Source: an uncultured Oscillospiraceae bacterium
GTDB taxonomy: Bacteria > Bacillota_A > Clostridia > Oscillospirales > Oscillospiraceae
Direction: 5' to 3'
NCBI GenBank assembly: GCA_900754605.1
Contig: CAAEDK010000002.1
Span: 29,919 to 93,918 of the forward strand
Length of the DNA stretch: 64,000 bases
This document shows positions 1 to 10,233 of the stretch, in pieces. The first letter of the stretch is position 1; each line of letters opens with the position of its first letter. Made by a program: the position numbers and the translations under genes. The notes beneath the pieces are model-generated. The model ran no database searches, was not told the origin of the DNA, and saw only the letters and a program-made list of their open reading frames with translations.

Positions 1-3000
1 AGGTGGACGCCACCAGTTCATTTTGAAGCTGATAGACCTCCCGGTCGATTTGCTTCCGCTCCTCGGAACCGGCTTTGTACTGCTTCTGAAGGTTTTCCCA
101 TCCGGCCAGCTGGTCTTTCAAACTCAGCTCGTCGTAATAGGTCTTCTCATCCACCCAGTCCTTCCAGGCGTCGATGCCTTTGTTGCTGACGGCGATAACC
201 TCGCCGATCATGTCGGAAGTGGCCTGGGCGGCCGGGACGATGCTGTTGTCGACGCCGATGGCCAGGCCCTCACCGATGTTCTCGCCCAGATAAATGAACT
301 CCCGGGAGGGAGAATGGCTGTCCAGGGCCTTTTTCGCCGCGTTCAGCGCGGCAAGGCCCAGACTGCGGCCCGCGGAACTGGAGGCGCTGAACTTAGAGCG
401 GATGCCTTTGACAAAGCCCTGTCCGGCATTTTCACCGGCAGTCTCAAACTCGGGCTTCATGCTGTTGATTTGGGATACGGCCGCAGACGCCACCGTCCCC
501 GCTGCCGTTTTTACGGCGCCGGAAGACGATAGGATCGAAACGGCGAGATTCCGCATCATGCCCTCAACTGCGGACTCGATCACAACGACCTTTTTGTCTA
601 CAATATCCGCCATTGACTCCACAAGCGTCTCCATGACGGAGCTTGCCACCGGGATATTCGACGTGATGGAACCACGGACGGAGGTCAGCATACTGACCAC
701 GGCGCTGTTTACGGTGCCGCCGCAGTTGTAGAAGGCGTCGGTGAATCCGGAAATCCCGGCGTCGCCCATCTTCTTCATACTGTCGGCGAATTTGGTCAGG
801 CCGCTGGTATTGACGCCGTTTACCCCTTCCGCCAGCTCGATCAGATCCCAGACCTGGGTGATAACGTCGGACAACTTGCCGAGGTCAATACCGGAAATCT
901 CATTGTAGTAATCCTTCATGGAGGCGCCGAATTTGGAAATATCCGCGCCAAAGGACGCCAGCGTCTGATCCCCGCCGAACCACTGGTCGAACAGACTGCT
1001 GTCCGGAAGGCCGGTCGCCAGATTGGAAAGCGCGCTCGCAGCGTTGGCCGAGGCCGTTACCGCTTCCGGCTTCACATCCTTGATGGCCTCCGCATAGGCG
1101 GCCAGATCTGCGCCGAAGGCCGTGAGGTCGTCTCCAAAGGCAGTCAGATCGGTTCCTCCCGTAAAGAAGGAGAGCAGCCCGCCCGTATTGGGTAAGGTAT
1201 TCGCCAGTTCCACCAGCGCCTGACCGGCGGAGGCGGAACTTTCCACGGCAGTGGGATTGATGTCGGCCACAGCGTCGCTGTAAGACTTCATGGCCGCGCC
1301 GAAGGGGATGATCCCGGCGGCAAAGGCGGCCAGATCATGGCTTCCATTGAAAAACTCCATGACTCCGCCCGCCAGGGGAAGGGATTCTTGCAGCCTTGCC
1401 AGGGACTGGGCCGCCACTGCCGAGGCGGTGATAGCCCCGGTGTTGATGTCCGCCACGGCGTCTCCGTAGGACTTCATAGCCGCGCCGAAGGGGACAATAC
1501 CCGTGGCAAAGGTGCCAAGGTCGTTGCCGCCATCAAAGAAGGTCATCACACCGCCCACATTGGGCAGATTGGTCTGAAGCTGGGCCAGGGACTGGGCGGC
1601 AACCGCAGAAGCCGTGATCGCCTCGGCGTTGATACCGGCCACGGCTTCCCCATAGGATTTCATGGCCGCTCCAAAGGGCACAATGCCCTCCGAGAATTTA
1701 CCGAGATCGTTTCCTCCCGTGAAGAACTCCATGACCCCGCCAACCTGCGGCAAAGCAGCCTGAAGTTTTGCCAACGACTGGGCGGCGACTCCAGATGCCT
1801 CCACGGCATCGGCGTTGATACCGGCCACGGCTTCCCCATAGGACTTCATGGCCGCGCCAAAGGAGATGACGCCCTCGGAGAATGTTTCAAGGTCGTTCCC
1901 GCCGGTGAAAAACTCCATGATGCCGCCCACGTTGGGCAGAGATGCTTGCAGCTCCGCCAGGGCCTGAGCCGCCACAGCCGAGGCGGAGACCGCGCCGGCG
2001 TCAATGCCGGAAACAGCGCCGCCATAGGCTTTCATGGCCAAGCCAAAGGAAAGAACTCCATCCGCAAAAGCCCCAAGATCGTTTCCGCCGGTGAAGAATT
2101 CCAGCACCCCGCCCACATGGGGAAGAGACGCCTGAAGCGCGGAGAGGGCCTGGGCCGCGGTAATGGAGGCGGAAACAGCGCCCGCATCCAACCCGGTCAC
2201 GGAATCGGCATAGGCTTTCATCCCTTCTCCGAAGGGGAGCAGACCGTTTGCGAAGGTCTCCAAGTCGTTGCCTCCGGTGAAGAAGTCTACCACTCCGCCG
2301 ATATTGGGAAGGGAGGCTTGCAGCTCTGCCAGCGCCTTTGCCGCAGTGGCGGAAGCGGTCACCGCTTCGCCATCCATGCCGGTCACGCTGTCGGAATAAG
2401 CCTTCATCGCCTCTCCAAAGGGAACCAACTGATCGCCAAAGGTCTCCAAATCGTTGTCGCCCGTGAAGAATGCGACCAGACCTCCGGTATTCGGAATGGT
2501 ATTTGCCAGCTCCACCAGAGTTTTTCCGGCAATGGCCGAATTCGCAACCGCGTCGCTATCCAAACCGCTGACCGATTTTGAATAATTCTTCATGGAGACG
2601 CCAAAGGAGGCAAGCTGCGCTCCGAAGGTCGCCATATCGTTGTCGCCGGCAAAGAATGCGACAGCGCCCCCCGTGTTCGGGAGCGTGGCCGCCAGTTCCG
2701 CCATGGCCTGCCCGGCGATGGCTGAGTTCTTAACCGCGTCCACATCCAGTCCGGTCACCGCGTCAGAGTAGGCTTTGATGGCCTCCCCAAAGGGGGCCAG
2801 CTGGTCGCCGAACGCGCTCATATCGTTGTCACCGGCAAAGAAAGCCACGGCTCCGCCTGTATTGGGCAGGGTAGCCGCCATTTCCGCCATGGCCTTCCCC
2901 GCGATGGCGGCATTGTTTACCGCGTCGGCGTCCAGCCCTTTGATGCTTGCGGCAAACCGCATCATGGACCCGCCGAAACCAACCAGCTGGTTTCCAAACT

Positions 3001-6000
3001 CGTCCATGTCATTTTCGCCGGTGAAGAACCCCGCGATGCCGCCGCAGTTCGGCAGGGTCGCCGCCATTTCGGCCAGTGTCTTTCCGGCAATCGCGGCCGT
3101 GCTGACCAAATTGCCGTCAAGGCCGGCAATGCTGTTGGAAAATTTCATCATCGCCTCACCGAAGGGGACAAGCTCCCCGGCAAAGGCGGACAGGGAAGAA
3201 CCGCCCGTCAGCCAGGAGGTCAACCCTTCCAGCAGATCAGCGGCAGTAATCAGCAAAATCGCCTCGGTAAGCGCCTTTACACCATCCAGCATGGCGGCGT
3301 CAATGCCACGGGCTCCATCGATAAACGGCTGTACGTTGGTCATGAACGCCGCGAGATCGGCGCCGATCTGCGGGAACGAGGCGGATATGCCGCCCATAAA
3401 CCCGCCGACAATACCGCCGATAAATCCGCCAATGGCGTTTCCGATGGTTTGCAGCAGCTTGCCGCCTTCCCCAATCAGCCAGTCGAGGCCGGGAATCTGC
3501 GCCAGGCCTCCAATGGCCGCCAGAACAACGGCAAGCTCCGCCATAACAACGCCCAGGCCAAGCACGCCCACCATTGCGGAGGGGATCAGCCCGGCCAATG
3601 CGCCGAGGGCCACCATAATGCCGCTGAGAAGCCCGATCCCAGCGGCGCCTTTCAGAAGGGCGTCAGTGTCGATGCTCCCCAGGGCGGATACGATTCCGGA
3701 GAAGAAGGACATCAGCAAATTGACCACCGACTGGATCAGTGTCGGCAGATTGCGCGCCAAGCCGTCGATGACTTCGATCAGGAACTGCATGATAGAATCC
3801 ACGATCTGCGGCGTATAGGCCGCCAGCGCCGCAAGGACTCCGGCAATCAGCTCCAGAGCCCCGTTGGCAATCGCGGGCACACACTCCACCAGGACGTCCA
3901 CCAGGGTGAGCACCAGCGCTTTGACCGCGTTTCCAATCGCCGGGGCGCCATTGGTGATGACTCCGGCAAAGGCGATGACCGCCTCGCCCAGCTGTTGGGC
4001 AATCGCAGGGATTAGCGCGGCAATACCCGTGATAATGGACGTCAACCCGGCCACAATGATGGTCACGCCTGCCCCCAGGGAGGTAGCCAGGCCCGTGATG
4101 CCGACCGCGATGGCGGTGAGCCCAGTCCCAACCAGAAGAAGCCCCGCCCCAAGGCCGGCAATGCCGACGCCAATCAAAGCAAACGCGCCGCCCAGCCCGA
4201 GAATGGTGGGGAGCAGCGGCGTGAGAAGCGCGCCGGCCGTCCCAATCACCGTAAAGGCTCCGGCAACGGTAATCAGCCCCTTGGCGATGGCCTCCCAGCT
4301 CATGCTTCCCAGGGTAAAGAGCACCGGGGTCAAAACCGCCAAAGCGCTTGCGGCTACCAGCATAGCGGCGGAACCGGCCAGTGTTCCGTTCATAAAATTC
4401 AAACCGACCGCCAGCTCGGCCAGAGCGCCGCCCATGGCAACCAGGCTTTTCGCAATGGCCTCCCAGCTCATGCCCCCCATTTTTCCGAGGGCCTCCGCCA
4501 AGACATTCAGCGCCGCTCCAACTGTGACAAGCCCCGCGCCCGTGGTAATCAAGTTCTTCGGCATGGCTTTCATGGCGATCGCCACTTCCGCCAAGGCCCC
4601 GCCCATGGCCAGCAAGCCCTTCCCGATCTCCGCCAAAAACATGCCGCCGAAGTCCGCCATCGCAGAAGCAAATATCTTCATGGCCGCGCCGATCTCAATC
4701 ATGGCAAGACCAGTGGAGATAAGCCCCTGTGCATTTCCAGTCAGTTTTGTGAATGCGGTAATCTCCAAAAGGACAGCTCCAACAGAGCTCAGCCCCTTCA
4801 CCAGCTCGCCCGCATTCATCTGCCCAAAATCCTTGCAGGCGGAGGCAAAGACCTTCATAGCGCTGGCCAGAACCAGAATCCCGGCCGCAGTAGCCATGGC
4901 GCCCTTGTTGACCTTAACCGTGTTCGTGAATAGAGAAACCTCCGCCATCAGAACGCCGACTCCGGTCAAGCCCTTTGCCACCCCGGCAAAGTCCAGCTGG
5001 GCCAGGTCGATACAGGCGGAGGCAAGCATTTTGATTGCGCCGGCAAACACCACCATCTGGGCGGACCCCTTGATGACGGAGCTGGAACCGCTCCCCAAAA
5101 CTTTGGCCGCAGCCACCAGCGCGGTCATCAGCCCGGCGATCCCGGCAAGGGCCACGACCATCTGCTCCGGCTCGATATCGGAGATTTTCTTCAGGGCGGA
5201 GGCCAGCAGAAGAACTGAGGTGGAAACGCCAATCATAGCCGCAGTGCCTTTAACGACACCCTTGACTTCTCCACTAATACGACTAAAGATGGCCATGGAA
5301 GCCATCAATTCCGCAAACAGTACGGTAATGGCGCCCAGAGAAGCGGTCAGCTTGCCGCTGTCAATCAGAGAAATGGTTACGATCGCGGCCGCCAGCACGG
5401 CAATAGCGGAGGCGATTTTCAGAAGGGTTCCAGCCTTCAGCTGGGTCTGATAGGCTTCAAAGCAGCCCCGCACCCCGTCCAAAATACCCTTTACATTGTC
5501 AAGAAGGCCGCCGACATCGTCGAAAGACTTTGTCAGGCTGTTCATGAACTTGGTGATGCCTACCGCGATTCCGCCCAGAGAAATGCCGTTGAGTAAATCA
5601 ATCACTCCGCTGAAATCAGCGTTGCCAATGGCGTCTATCAGCGTGGCGGACAAGCCGCCGAGCACGCCGATGATTCCGCTGGCAATGGTTTTCACGCCGT
5701 TGAACAGGCTCTGAAGCATTTGCAGGAATTTGCTGTTTCCAACGGCGGAATCCATGGTATTTACCGCATCGTCCACCCCAAATCCCAGGCCGCCGACTGC
5801 GTCGATCACCTGGCCGATTCGGGTCTGGATGCGGCCGAGAAGCGCCTGGAACGCCTCGAAGCCGGGGATGGCAAAGACGTCGCCGAGAAACCCGATAAAG
5901 GTTTGGATTCCTGATACAACGAAACCCAGAGCATCCGCGATACCCTGGGCCACTTTACTGAAGACTTTACCTTTCTTTGCCGCGTCGTTGATGCCGGTCA

Positions 6001-7816
6001 GAAAATCGCCAATCGCGGCGGTCACCGTAAGAAGACCATCTGCTAGGGACCCTATGCCTCCAGCCATAGGCATGACCGCGTTGACCACCGCCATAATTGC
6101 CTGACGGCCCAAATCCAGCATGGAAAAGAGCCCTTTGAAGGTCCGCTGCAATTTATCCGCTGTTTCATCCGAAATCGTCAACCGCTCGGAAAAGCTCCGC
6201 AGCGTCTCCGTCAGCGCGTAGAGCTGGTCGGAAGTGGCGGGCGGAAAAATATCGCGGAACGCATCCTTGATCGGGGCGATAACGCTTACCAATCCCTTGG
6301 CCGCGTTCCAGACCGACTGGATCAGGTTCTCCCGGCCGGAGGGGCGCAGAATCTTCTCCGTAAACTCATCCATGGAGACGGAGCCATCCCGAAGACTGTC
6401 GGCCAGCGTTTCGATCTGCTCCACCATCTCCGAGGTGTATCCGGCGGCCTTGCGCTCCTCCTGGGACATGCCGGACATCTTTCCCTGGAGATGATAGACC
6501 GCCTCGGACAAGGTTTCAGAGGAGATTACTCCATCCTTCAACCCCTGCTTCAGCGCGTCAGTAAAGCTGTCCGAATCCGCTACCAGCTGGTCAAAGGCGT
6601 CGCCGCTCTCTCTGGCGACTGCTTGGATCGACTCTATAAAACCCGCTTCATCGGCAATTCCCTGATCCAGCAGCTGTTTCCAGCCGGAACTCAAGCCGCC
6701 GCTGAGCAGTTCGTTTCTCGCCTGGGCGGACTCGCCGATGATGCCGCCGATGGTGTTGAATACTTCCGTCAACAGCGCTTTTGCCTCGTCAAAGTCGCCA
6801 ACCAGAATCTCCCACGTCTCGGTCCATCCCGACTGGGCGCTCTCCTTCAAGGTGTCCCATAGCTGGGTAAAGGTTTTCACCTTCGTAGCGGCGTCCTCTG
6901 CCGTCTGTGCCATCTGGGCAATTTCCTTTGCCTGGGCCTCCGTAAAGCCCTGCTGCACCAGATCCGCCTCGGTATATGCGCCGGCAAACTGCTTCAGGGT
7001 CTCCGTGAGGACTTCCGTGGTGAGCCACTCGCCCCTGGTAAGGGATTCCCGGAAGGAACCATACATATTGATGGCATTCTGGGCTCCGGTGCCCAGCAGC
7101 TCGGATGTGCGGACCAGGGCGTCCTGGAACACCTTGCCGCCCATGCCCGCGTTGACCACCGAGTTCCAGTCCATCAGGGACACTCTGCCTGCGGCCAGCG
7201 CCTGGGAGAGCTGATACATGGCTGTGGACGCCTGCTGGGAGGTGGAGCCGGAAATGGCGGCCAGGTTCGCGATACCCTTGATGGAGTCAACGGATGTCTG
7301 AAGTTTTACACCAGCCGCGGTAAACGTGCCGATGTTCCGGGTCATTTCCGTGAAGTTGTAGATCGTCTTGTCCGCGTAGGTGTTCAGCTCATCCAGCGCC
7401 CGGTTCACCTGCTGAAGATTGGTCCCTTCGTGCTGGGTGTTCGCCAGGATGGTCTGCACCGCTCCGATCTGGGTCTCATACTCCTGAAAACCGGTTTTGA
7501 TGGGGTCGATTGTAAGGGCGGACACAAGCCGTTTTTCCGTGTTCAGGGCTGAATTTGTAATGTTGGAAAGGGTCGTCATGGCAACGACTTCAAGCGCCGA
7601 GAATTTCGCCCGAACCGTCTCGACGGAGCTGCTAAGGGCGGACATATTGCACTTCTTAGCAGCGTCGCCCAGGTTTTCAAGTCCCTTGGCAGCACCGTCC
7701 AGATCCAAACCCTGCTTGAGTTTGTCGAGTGTCGACAGACTGGTCTGCACATTCCGCTCAAACTGTCTGTTGTCAAATCGCATCTCGACGATTCTCTCGT
7801 CGATGGTCCTGCTCAT
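1..7816 (-). CDS. Tape measure protein (3' end beyond left edge)
   Basis: Sets tail length and is threaded through the tail tube; in this family it helps DNA passage at ejection. At least 2605 codons are open, starting at ATG 7816 with GGAGG upstream and a 4-base ATGA overlap with the preceding gene. The protein is Ala/Gly-rich, with long hydrophobic stretches in the middle (roughly 3300-5500) where Ala/Gly/Leu-rich helices recur. About twelve 62-residue tandem repeats lie at 880-3205. A coiled, charged stretch lies near the left edge. Size, composition and position after the tail chaperones and a gp10-like gene fit a siphovirus tape measure. The true C-terminus and any peptidase domain cannot be seen. 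Confidence 0.93.
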   Translation of the reverse strand, partial: MSRTIDERIVEMRFDNRQFERNVQTSLSTLDKLKQGLDLDGAAKGLENLGDAAKKCNMSALSSSVETVRAKFSALEVVAMTTLSNITNSALNTEKRLVSALTIDPIKTGFQEYETQIGAVQTILANTQHEGTNLQQVNRALDELNTYADKTIYNFTEMTRNIGTFTAAGVKLQTSVDSIKGIANLAAISGSTSQQASTAMYQLSQALAAGRVSLMDWNSVVNAGMGGKVFQDALVRTSELLGTGAQNAINMYGSFRESLTRGEWLTTEVLTETLKQFAGAYTEADLVQQGFTEAQAKEIAQMAQTAEDAATKVKTFTQLWDTLKESAQSGWTETWEILVGDFDEAKALLTEVFNTIGGIIGESAQARNELLSGGLSSGWKQLLDQGIADEAGFIESIQAVARESGDAFDQLVADSDSFTDALKQGLKDGVISSETLSEAVYHLQGKMSGMSQEERKAAGYTSEMVEQIETLADSLRDGSVSMDEFTEKILRPSGRENLIQSVWNAAKGLVSVIAPIKDAFRDIFPPATSDQLYALTETLRSFSERLTISDETADKLQRTFKGLFSMLDLGRQAIMAVVNAVMPMAGGIGSLADGLLTVTAAIGDFLTGINDAAKKGKVFSKVAQGIADALGFVVSGIQTFIGFLGDVFAIPGFEAFQALLGRIQTRIGQVIDAVGGLGFGVDDAVNTMDSAVGNSKFLQMLQSLFNGVKTIASGIIGVLGGLSATLIDAIGNADFSGVIDLLNGISLGGIAVGITKFMNSLTKSFDDVGGLLDNVKGILDGVRGCFEAYQTQLKAGTLLKIASAIAVLAAAIVTISLIDSGKLTASLGAITVLFAELMASMAIFSRISGEVKGVVKGTAAMIGVSTSVLLLASALKKISDIEPEQMVVALAGIAGLMTALVAAAKVLGSGSSSVIKGSAQMVVFAGAIKMLASACIDLAQLDFAGVAKGLTGVGVLMAEVSLFTNTVKVNKGAMATAAGILVLASAMKVFASACKDFGQMNAGELVKGLSSVGAVLLEITAFTKLTGNAQGLISTGLAMIEIGAAMKIFASAMADFGGMFLAEIGKGLLAMGGALAEVAIAMKAMPKNLITTGAGLVTVGAALNVLAEALGKMGGMSWEAIAKSLVAMGGALAELAVGLNFMNGTLAGSAAMLVAASALAVLTPVLFTLGSMSWEAIAKGLITVAGAFTVIGTAGALLTPLLPTILGLGGAFALIGVGIAGLGAGLLLVGTGLTAIAVGITGLATSLGAGVTIIVAGLTSIITGIAALIPAIAQQLGEAVIAFAGVITNGAPAIGNAVKALVLTLVDVLVECVPAIANGALELIAGVLAALAAYTPQIVDSIMQFLIEVIDGLARNLPTLIQSVVNLLMSFFSGIVSALGSIDTDALLKGAAGIGLLSGIMVALGALAGLIPSAMVGVLGLGVVMAELAVVLAAIGGLAQIPGLDWLIGEGGKLLQTIGNAIGGFIGGIVGGFMGGISASFPQIGADLAAFMTNVQPFIDGARGIDAAMLDGVKALTEAILLITAADLLEGLTSWLTGGSSLSAFAGELVPFGEAMMKFSNSIAGLDGNLVSTAAIAGKTLAEMAATLPNCGGIAGFFTGENDMDEFGNQLVGFGGSMMRFAASIKGLDADAVNNAAIAGKAMAEMAATLPNTGGAVAFFAGDNDMSAFGDQLAPFGEAIKAYSDAVTGLDVDAVKNSAIAGQAMAELAATLPNTGGAVAFFAGDNDMATFGAQLASFGVSMKNYSKSVSGLDSDAVANSAIAGKTLVELANTIPNTGGLVAFFTGDNDLETFGDQLVPFGEAMKAYSDSVTGMDGEAVTASATAAKALAELQASLPNIGGVVDFFTGGNDLETFANGLLPFGEGMKAYADSVTGLDAGAVSASITAAQALSALQASLPHVGGVLEFFTGGNDLGAFADGVLSFGLAMKAYGGAVSGIDAGAVSASAVAAQALAELQASLPNVGGIMEFFTGGNDLETFSEGVISFGAAMKSYGEAVAGINADAVEASGVAAQSLAKLQAALPQVGGVMEFFTGGNDLGKFSEGIVPFGAAMKSYGEAVAGINAEAITASAVAAQSLAQLQTNLPNVGGVMTFFDGGNDLGTFATGIVPFGAAMKSYGDAVADINTGAITASAVAAQSLARLQESLPLAGGVMEFFNGSHDLAAFAAGIIPFGAAMKSYSDAVADINPTAVESSASAGQALVELANTLPNTGGLLSFFTGGTDLTAFGDDLTAFGADLAAYAEAIKDVKPEAVTASANAASALSNLATGLPDSSLFDQWFGGDQTLASFGADISKFGASMKDYYNEISGIDLGKLSDVITQVWDLIELAEGVNGVNTSGLTKFADSMKKMGDAGISGFTDAFYNCGGTVNSAVVSMLTSVRGSITSNIPVASSVMETLVESMADIVDKKVVVIESAVEGMMRNLAVSILSSSGAVKTAAGTVASAAVSQINSMKPEFETAGENAGQGFVKGIRSKFSASSSAGRSLGLAALNAAKKALDSHSPSREFIYLGENIGEGLAIGVDNSIVPAAQATSDMIGEVIAVSNKGIDAWKDWVDEKTYYDELSLKDQLAGWENLQKQYKAGSEERKQIDREVYQLQNELVAST
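880..3205 (-). repeat. 62-residue (186-bp) tandem repeats inside the tape measure
   Basis: About 12 degenerate copies with an exact 186-base period: equivalent bases fall at 1291, 1477 and 1663. Each unit carries a core like LPNxGGxxxFFxGxNDLxxFG followed by a PFGEAMKxY stretch and a GLDxxAV segment rich in Ala/Leu. Spacing stays constant while sequence drifts, so this is a protein repeat with structural meaning rather than a recent DNA duplication. Confidence 0.9.
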
Positions 7817-8190
7817 GACCGTGTGACCTCCTTCCATGCGTAATCTGCGATCTGGTCAAAAATAGGCTGGATAGCAGGGTTGATGTAATCTCTTCCCTGT
7901 ACCCAGCCTCCGGTCCCAGTGCCATGTCCGTATTGCAGGATAATGGCAATGGGAACTCCATTTTGAACATTTGAATTGTGAAACGAGATGGTGACGGTGT
8001 TGTCCCTGTTGGTAATTTTGTAATACCAGGACGCGGCCGTCTCTCCGGAGTCAACAGGCGTTGCAGACGCAAGGGCGGCCACGCCTTCCCGGCCAAACTT
8101 GTCCAGATCGCCGAGATGAACCGTCTCCTTTGCTCTTTCCAGAAATCGGGTCAGCTTGGAAAAATCGCCCTTGTGTCTGAAACGAATCAC
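7813..8190 (-). CDS. HK97 gp10-like virion/tail completion protein
   Basis: A 125-residue protein with the N-terminal helix and the central small-residue segment (ATPVDSGETAASWYYKI) typical of HK97 gp10-like tail completion proteins, followed by a YGHGTGTGGWV loop. These proteins sit at the head-tail junction or tail end. It overlaps the tape measure start by 4 bases, so the two are probably translationally coupled. Its place just before the tape measure, after the lysis genes, is unusual because gp10-like genes usually precede the major tail protein. Confidence 0.75.
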   Translation of the reverse strand: MIRFRHKGDFSKLTRFLERAKETVHLGDLDKFGREGVAALASATPVDSGETAASWYYKITNRDNTVTISFHNSNVQNGVPIAIILQYGHGTGTGGWVQGRDYINPAIQPIFDQIADYAWKEVTRS

Positions 8191-8205
8191 TGCCGTCTCC
8201 TCCCA

Positions 8206-8514
8206 TCATTCCGTTTTCTTCGGCCAGTTCTTGAATGCCTCAATCAATTTGTCGTAGCCCACCATGGCCGCGTAGGCGGACAGAAGCCCGACCACGACAG
8301 CCGCAAATACCAGATACCAGGTAATTGCAATCCCTTTGATTTGTGCATAGGCGGCGCCGGCGGCCAGTGTCAGCGCCTCCGACACCATAAGCGCAAGGAA
8401 ATTTGTGGGAATCTTGTCCCAGGTCACAGTCTTAACCACCTGGACAATGATGTTGGTCAGGATCGTAACCCCGCCAATAATCATCAGCAGCGTCGAAATG
8501 ATTTCCGCGTTCAT
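8206..8514 (-). CDS. Holin-like small membrane protein
   Basis: 102 residues with an N-terminal hydrophobic helix (about residues 4-26) and two more hydrophobic segments around 40-60 and 66-88, ending in a charged tail (KNWPKKTE). Size, topology and adjacency to a muralytic enzyme fit a phage holin, which opens the cell membrane for the lysin. ATG at 8514 is preceded by AGGAGG-type sequence. The specific holin family was not identified. Confidence 0.65.
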   Translation of the reverse strand: MNAEIISTLLMIIGGVTILTNIIVQVVKTVTWDKIPTNFLALMVSEALTLAAGAAYAQIKGIAITWYLVFAAVVVGLLSAYAAMVGYDKLIEAFKNWPKKTE

Positions 8515-8525
8515 ACGCTTCCTCC

Positions 8526-8903
8526 TTAAATTGCCGGGCTCTCCACAGAGCCAACCGGTGTCTGCGAAACATTTACATTGAAATTGGACGCCTTCGCCGT
8601 TTCAAAAGTGATTCCGCCCTCCCGGTGGTCGGACTTGCACAGGTTCAGATAGAAACTGCACACCACGCCATGGGCCGTCCAGGGCAGACCGACCATAGCG
8701 CCGATCCAGGGCAACGCTCCCATATACCCCTTATAGACACAGTAGAAGGCCAATAAAAAACCGCCGATGGTCACGATCCACAACAGCGGACGGATATCGG
8801 CGATCATCCATTTTGAAAACTGCGAAAGGTCGGTTTTCTTCCAGATTTGCCTCTGGTCCGGCTTCGCCTGCTTTTCATCACGCAAGCCCCGCCATCTGCG
8901 CAA
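8526..8903 (-). CDS. Two-helix membrane protein of the lysis cassette
   Basis: Up to 125 residues, with two hydrophobic segments around residues 39-60 and 63-82 and a soluble C-terminal tail. It lies between the endolysin and the holin-like gene, so it may be a second holin or an anti-holin. Start is uncertain: ATG 8903 overlaps the lysin gene by 26 bases, and TTG 8888 is an in-frame alternative. No family recognised. Confidence 0.6.
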   Translation of the reverse strand: MRRWRGLRDEKQAKPDQRQIWKKTDLSQFSKWMIADIRPLLWIVTIGGFLLAFYCVYKGYMGALPWIGAMVGLPWTAHGVVCSFYLNLCKSDHREGGITFETAKASNFNVNVSQTPVGSVESPAI

Positions 8904-10233
8904 AGCGGTAGAAGAGCTGGGCCGCCTGCTCTCTTGTCAGACCGGACGGCCACATCATGTTCGGCTTGCCGTCAACCGCGGTGCCGTTCCCGGCAAAGAG
9001 CCCCACACTTTCAGCCCAAACCCGGGCCTCTTCCGACCAATCGCCGCAGTTGTTGTTCTGAAGACCCTTAAGGTAATTCGTCATGGCCGCGCCGAACATC
9101 TCATTGAATTTCGCCTGATCCATATCGTCGTCCTCCTCCGGTACGATAGAATAGTCGGGGCGGCCGTAGCCGCCGATCTTGTTGTATCCCAGGGGGTAGC
9201 TCTTATCCCGGACACAGCCGCCGTTTTCCACGACGCCGGCCGCGGAGCTGGTGTTCCCCTCGATGGTGTAGACCCGCCCGCCAGACACCTTCTCCACGAT
9301 ACCAGTGTGGTAGAACGACTTGCCGCCGTCCTTCGTAAAGAAGATCTGGTCGCCAGGCTGGGGACCTCCGGTGTAAAACCGTCCCTTCTGCTTATAGTAG
9401 TTGGCGGAACCGGTGCACCCTGCCCCCACGCCGTTCTTTGCCTGGCAGAGCAGCTTCAACGCCAGCTCCAGACCGAACGTGTGGATGTGGCACCAGTCCA
9501 CAAAGATGTCGCACCAGGAATAGCCGTTCTTCCTTCCGTTATAAACGACCCCCAGCGCATCCAGATCCCTGGCATACTTGTTCCAGTTTTTATCTCCGGC
9601 ATTGGCCGTCTTATGATCGAGCTGGGCATTGGTTTCTTTCTCGATATAGCCGATCTCGGCTCTGGCCGTGGCTAGCACGCGCTCCACAGCCGGCAGCATC
9701 GTTGTAGAAGACATCGTTTCACCTCTTTCTGCAAATTGGTCGTAATACTTCTGCCCGTAAGCGGCCCGTCTGGCCTTGGCCGTCTCGCTCTGGTCTGCGG
9801 GGCGCTCAAACTGTACCAGCGCGGCGTCGGAGGCCGCCCGGACAGATGCGGCGGTCTTCAAGATGTTGACCAGAGATGGATAGCTCTCGGTCAGTTCCTT
9901 CCAGAGAAAATCCAGCTGCATCTCCAAATCCCCGATGCTCTTGCCGCGGCTCAGGGCAAAGACGAGCAGCTTTTGCTTCCGGCTCCAGAATGTCCACTGG
10001 GCAAGGCCATATCCGGCGCTGTCGTGGACAAAATCCTGATAGATTCTGGCGTCCACCTGGGCGGTATAGTCCGCGTCGGACAATCCCAGCTTCTTTTCAC
10101 AGGTGTTCTGGAGATTGTCCGGCTTCAGGCCGCTCTCGGCATAGAGATTCCCCATCAGTCCAGCCGCTCCGCAATCCGAGAGGCCTTTCTTCTTGAAGAA
10201 ACTCCAAATCACTGCTTCGGACATGTGCATCAT
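8878..10233 (-). CDS. Endolysin: tail-lysozyme-like domain plus CHAP amidase
   Basis: 451 residues. Residues about 5-165 match the phage tail lysozyme type (AAGLMGNLYAESGL, AGYGLAQWT). Residues about 185-370 look like a CHAP peptidase/amidase, with Cys in WCDIFVDWC and His in YHTGIVE plus an IEGN strand. The C-terminal ~45 residues (LTREQAAQLFYRFA) resemble an SLH-type repeat that could bind the wall. It starts at ATG 10233 in a 4-base overlap with the upstream tail gene. Together with the two small membrane genes it forms a lysis cassette. A structural tail-lysin role is the alternative. Confidence 0.85.
   Translation of the reverse strand: MMHMSEAVIWSFFKKKGLSDCGAAGLMGNLYAESGLKPDNLQNTCEKKLGLSDADYTAQVDARIYQDFVHDSAGYGLAQWTFWSRKQKLLVFALSRGKSIGDLEMQLDFLWKELTESYPSLVNILKTAASVRAASDAALVQFERPADQSETAKARRAAYGQKYYDQFAERGETMSSTTMLPAVERVLATARAEIGYIEKETNAQLDHKTANAGDKNWNKYARDLDALGVVYNGRKNGYSWCDIFVDWCHIHTFGLELALKLLCQAKNGVGAGCTGSANYYKQKGRFYTGGPQPGDQIFFTKDGGKSFYHTGIVEKVSGGRVYTIEGNTSSAAGVVENGGCVRDKSYPLGYNKIGGYGRPDYSIVPEEDDDMDQAKFNEMFGAAMTNYLKGLQNNNCGDWSEEARVWAESVGLFAGNGTAVDGKPNMMWPSGLTREQAAQLFYRFAQMAGLA

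Noticed and set aside
880..3205. Could the 186-bp repeats be a CRISPR array or satellite DNA?
   Set aside because: Units are in frame, degenerate at the DNA level, and encode a conserved protein core.
23..6862. Long plus-strand open frames opposite the tape measure, for example 1337-2581, 2775-3818 and 3864-5450.
   Set aside because: They are shadows of the repetitive, GC-rich tape measure on the other strand; low-complexity products with no ribosome sites or motifs.
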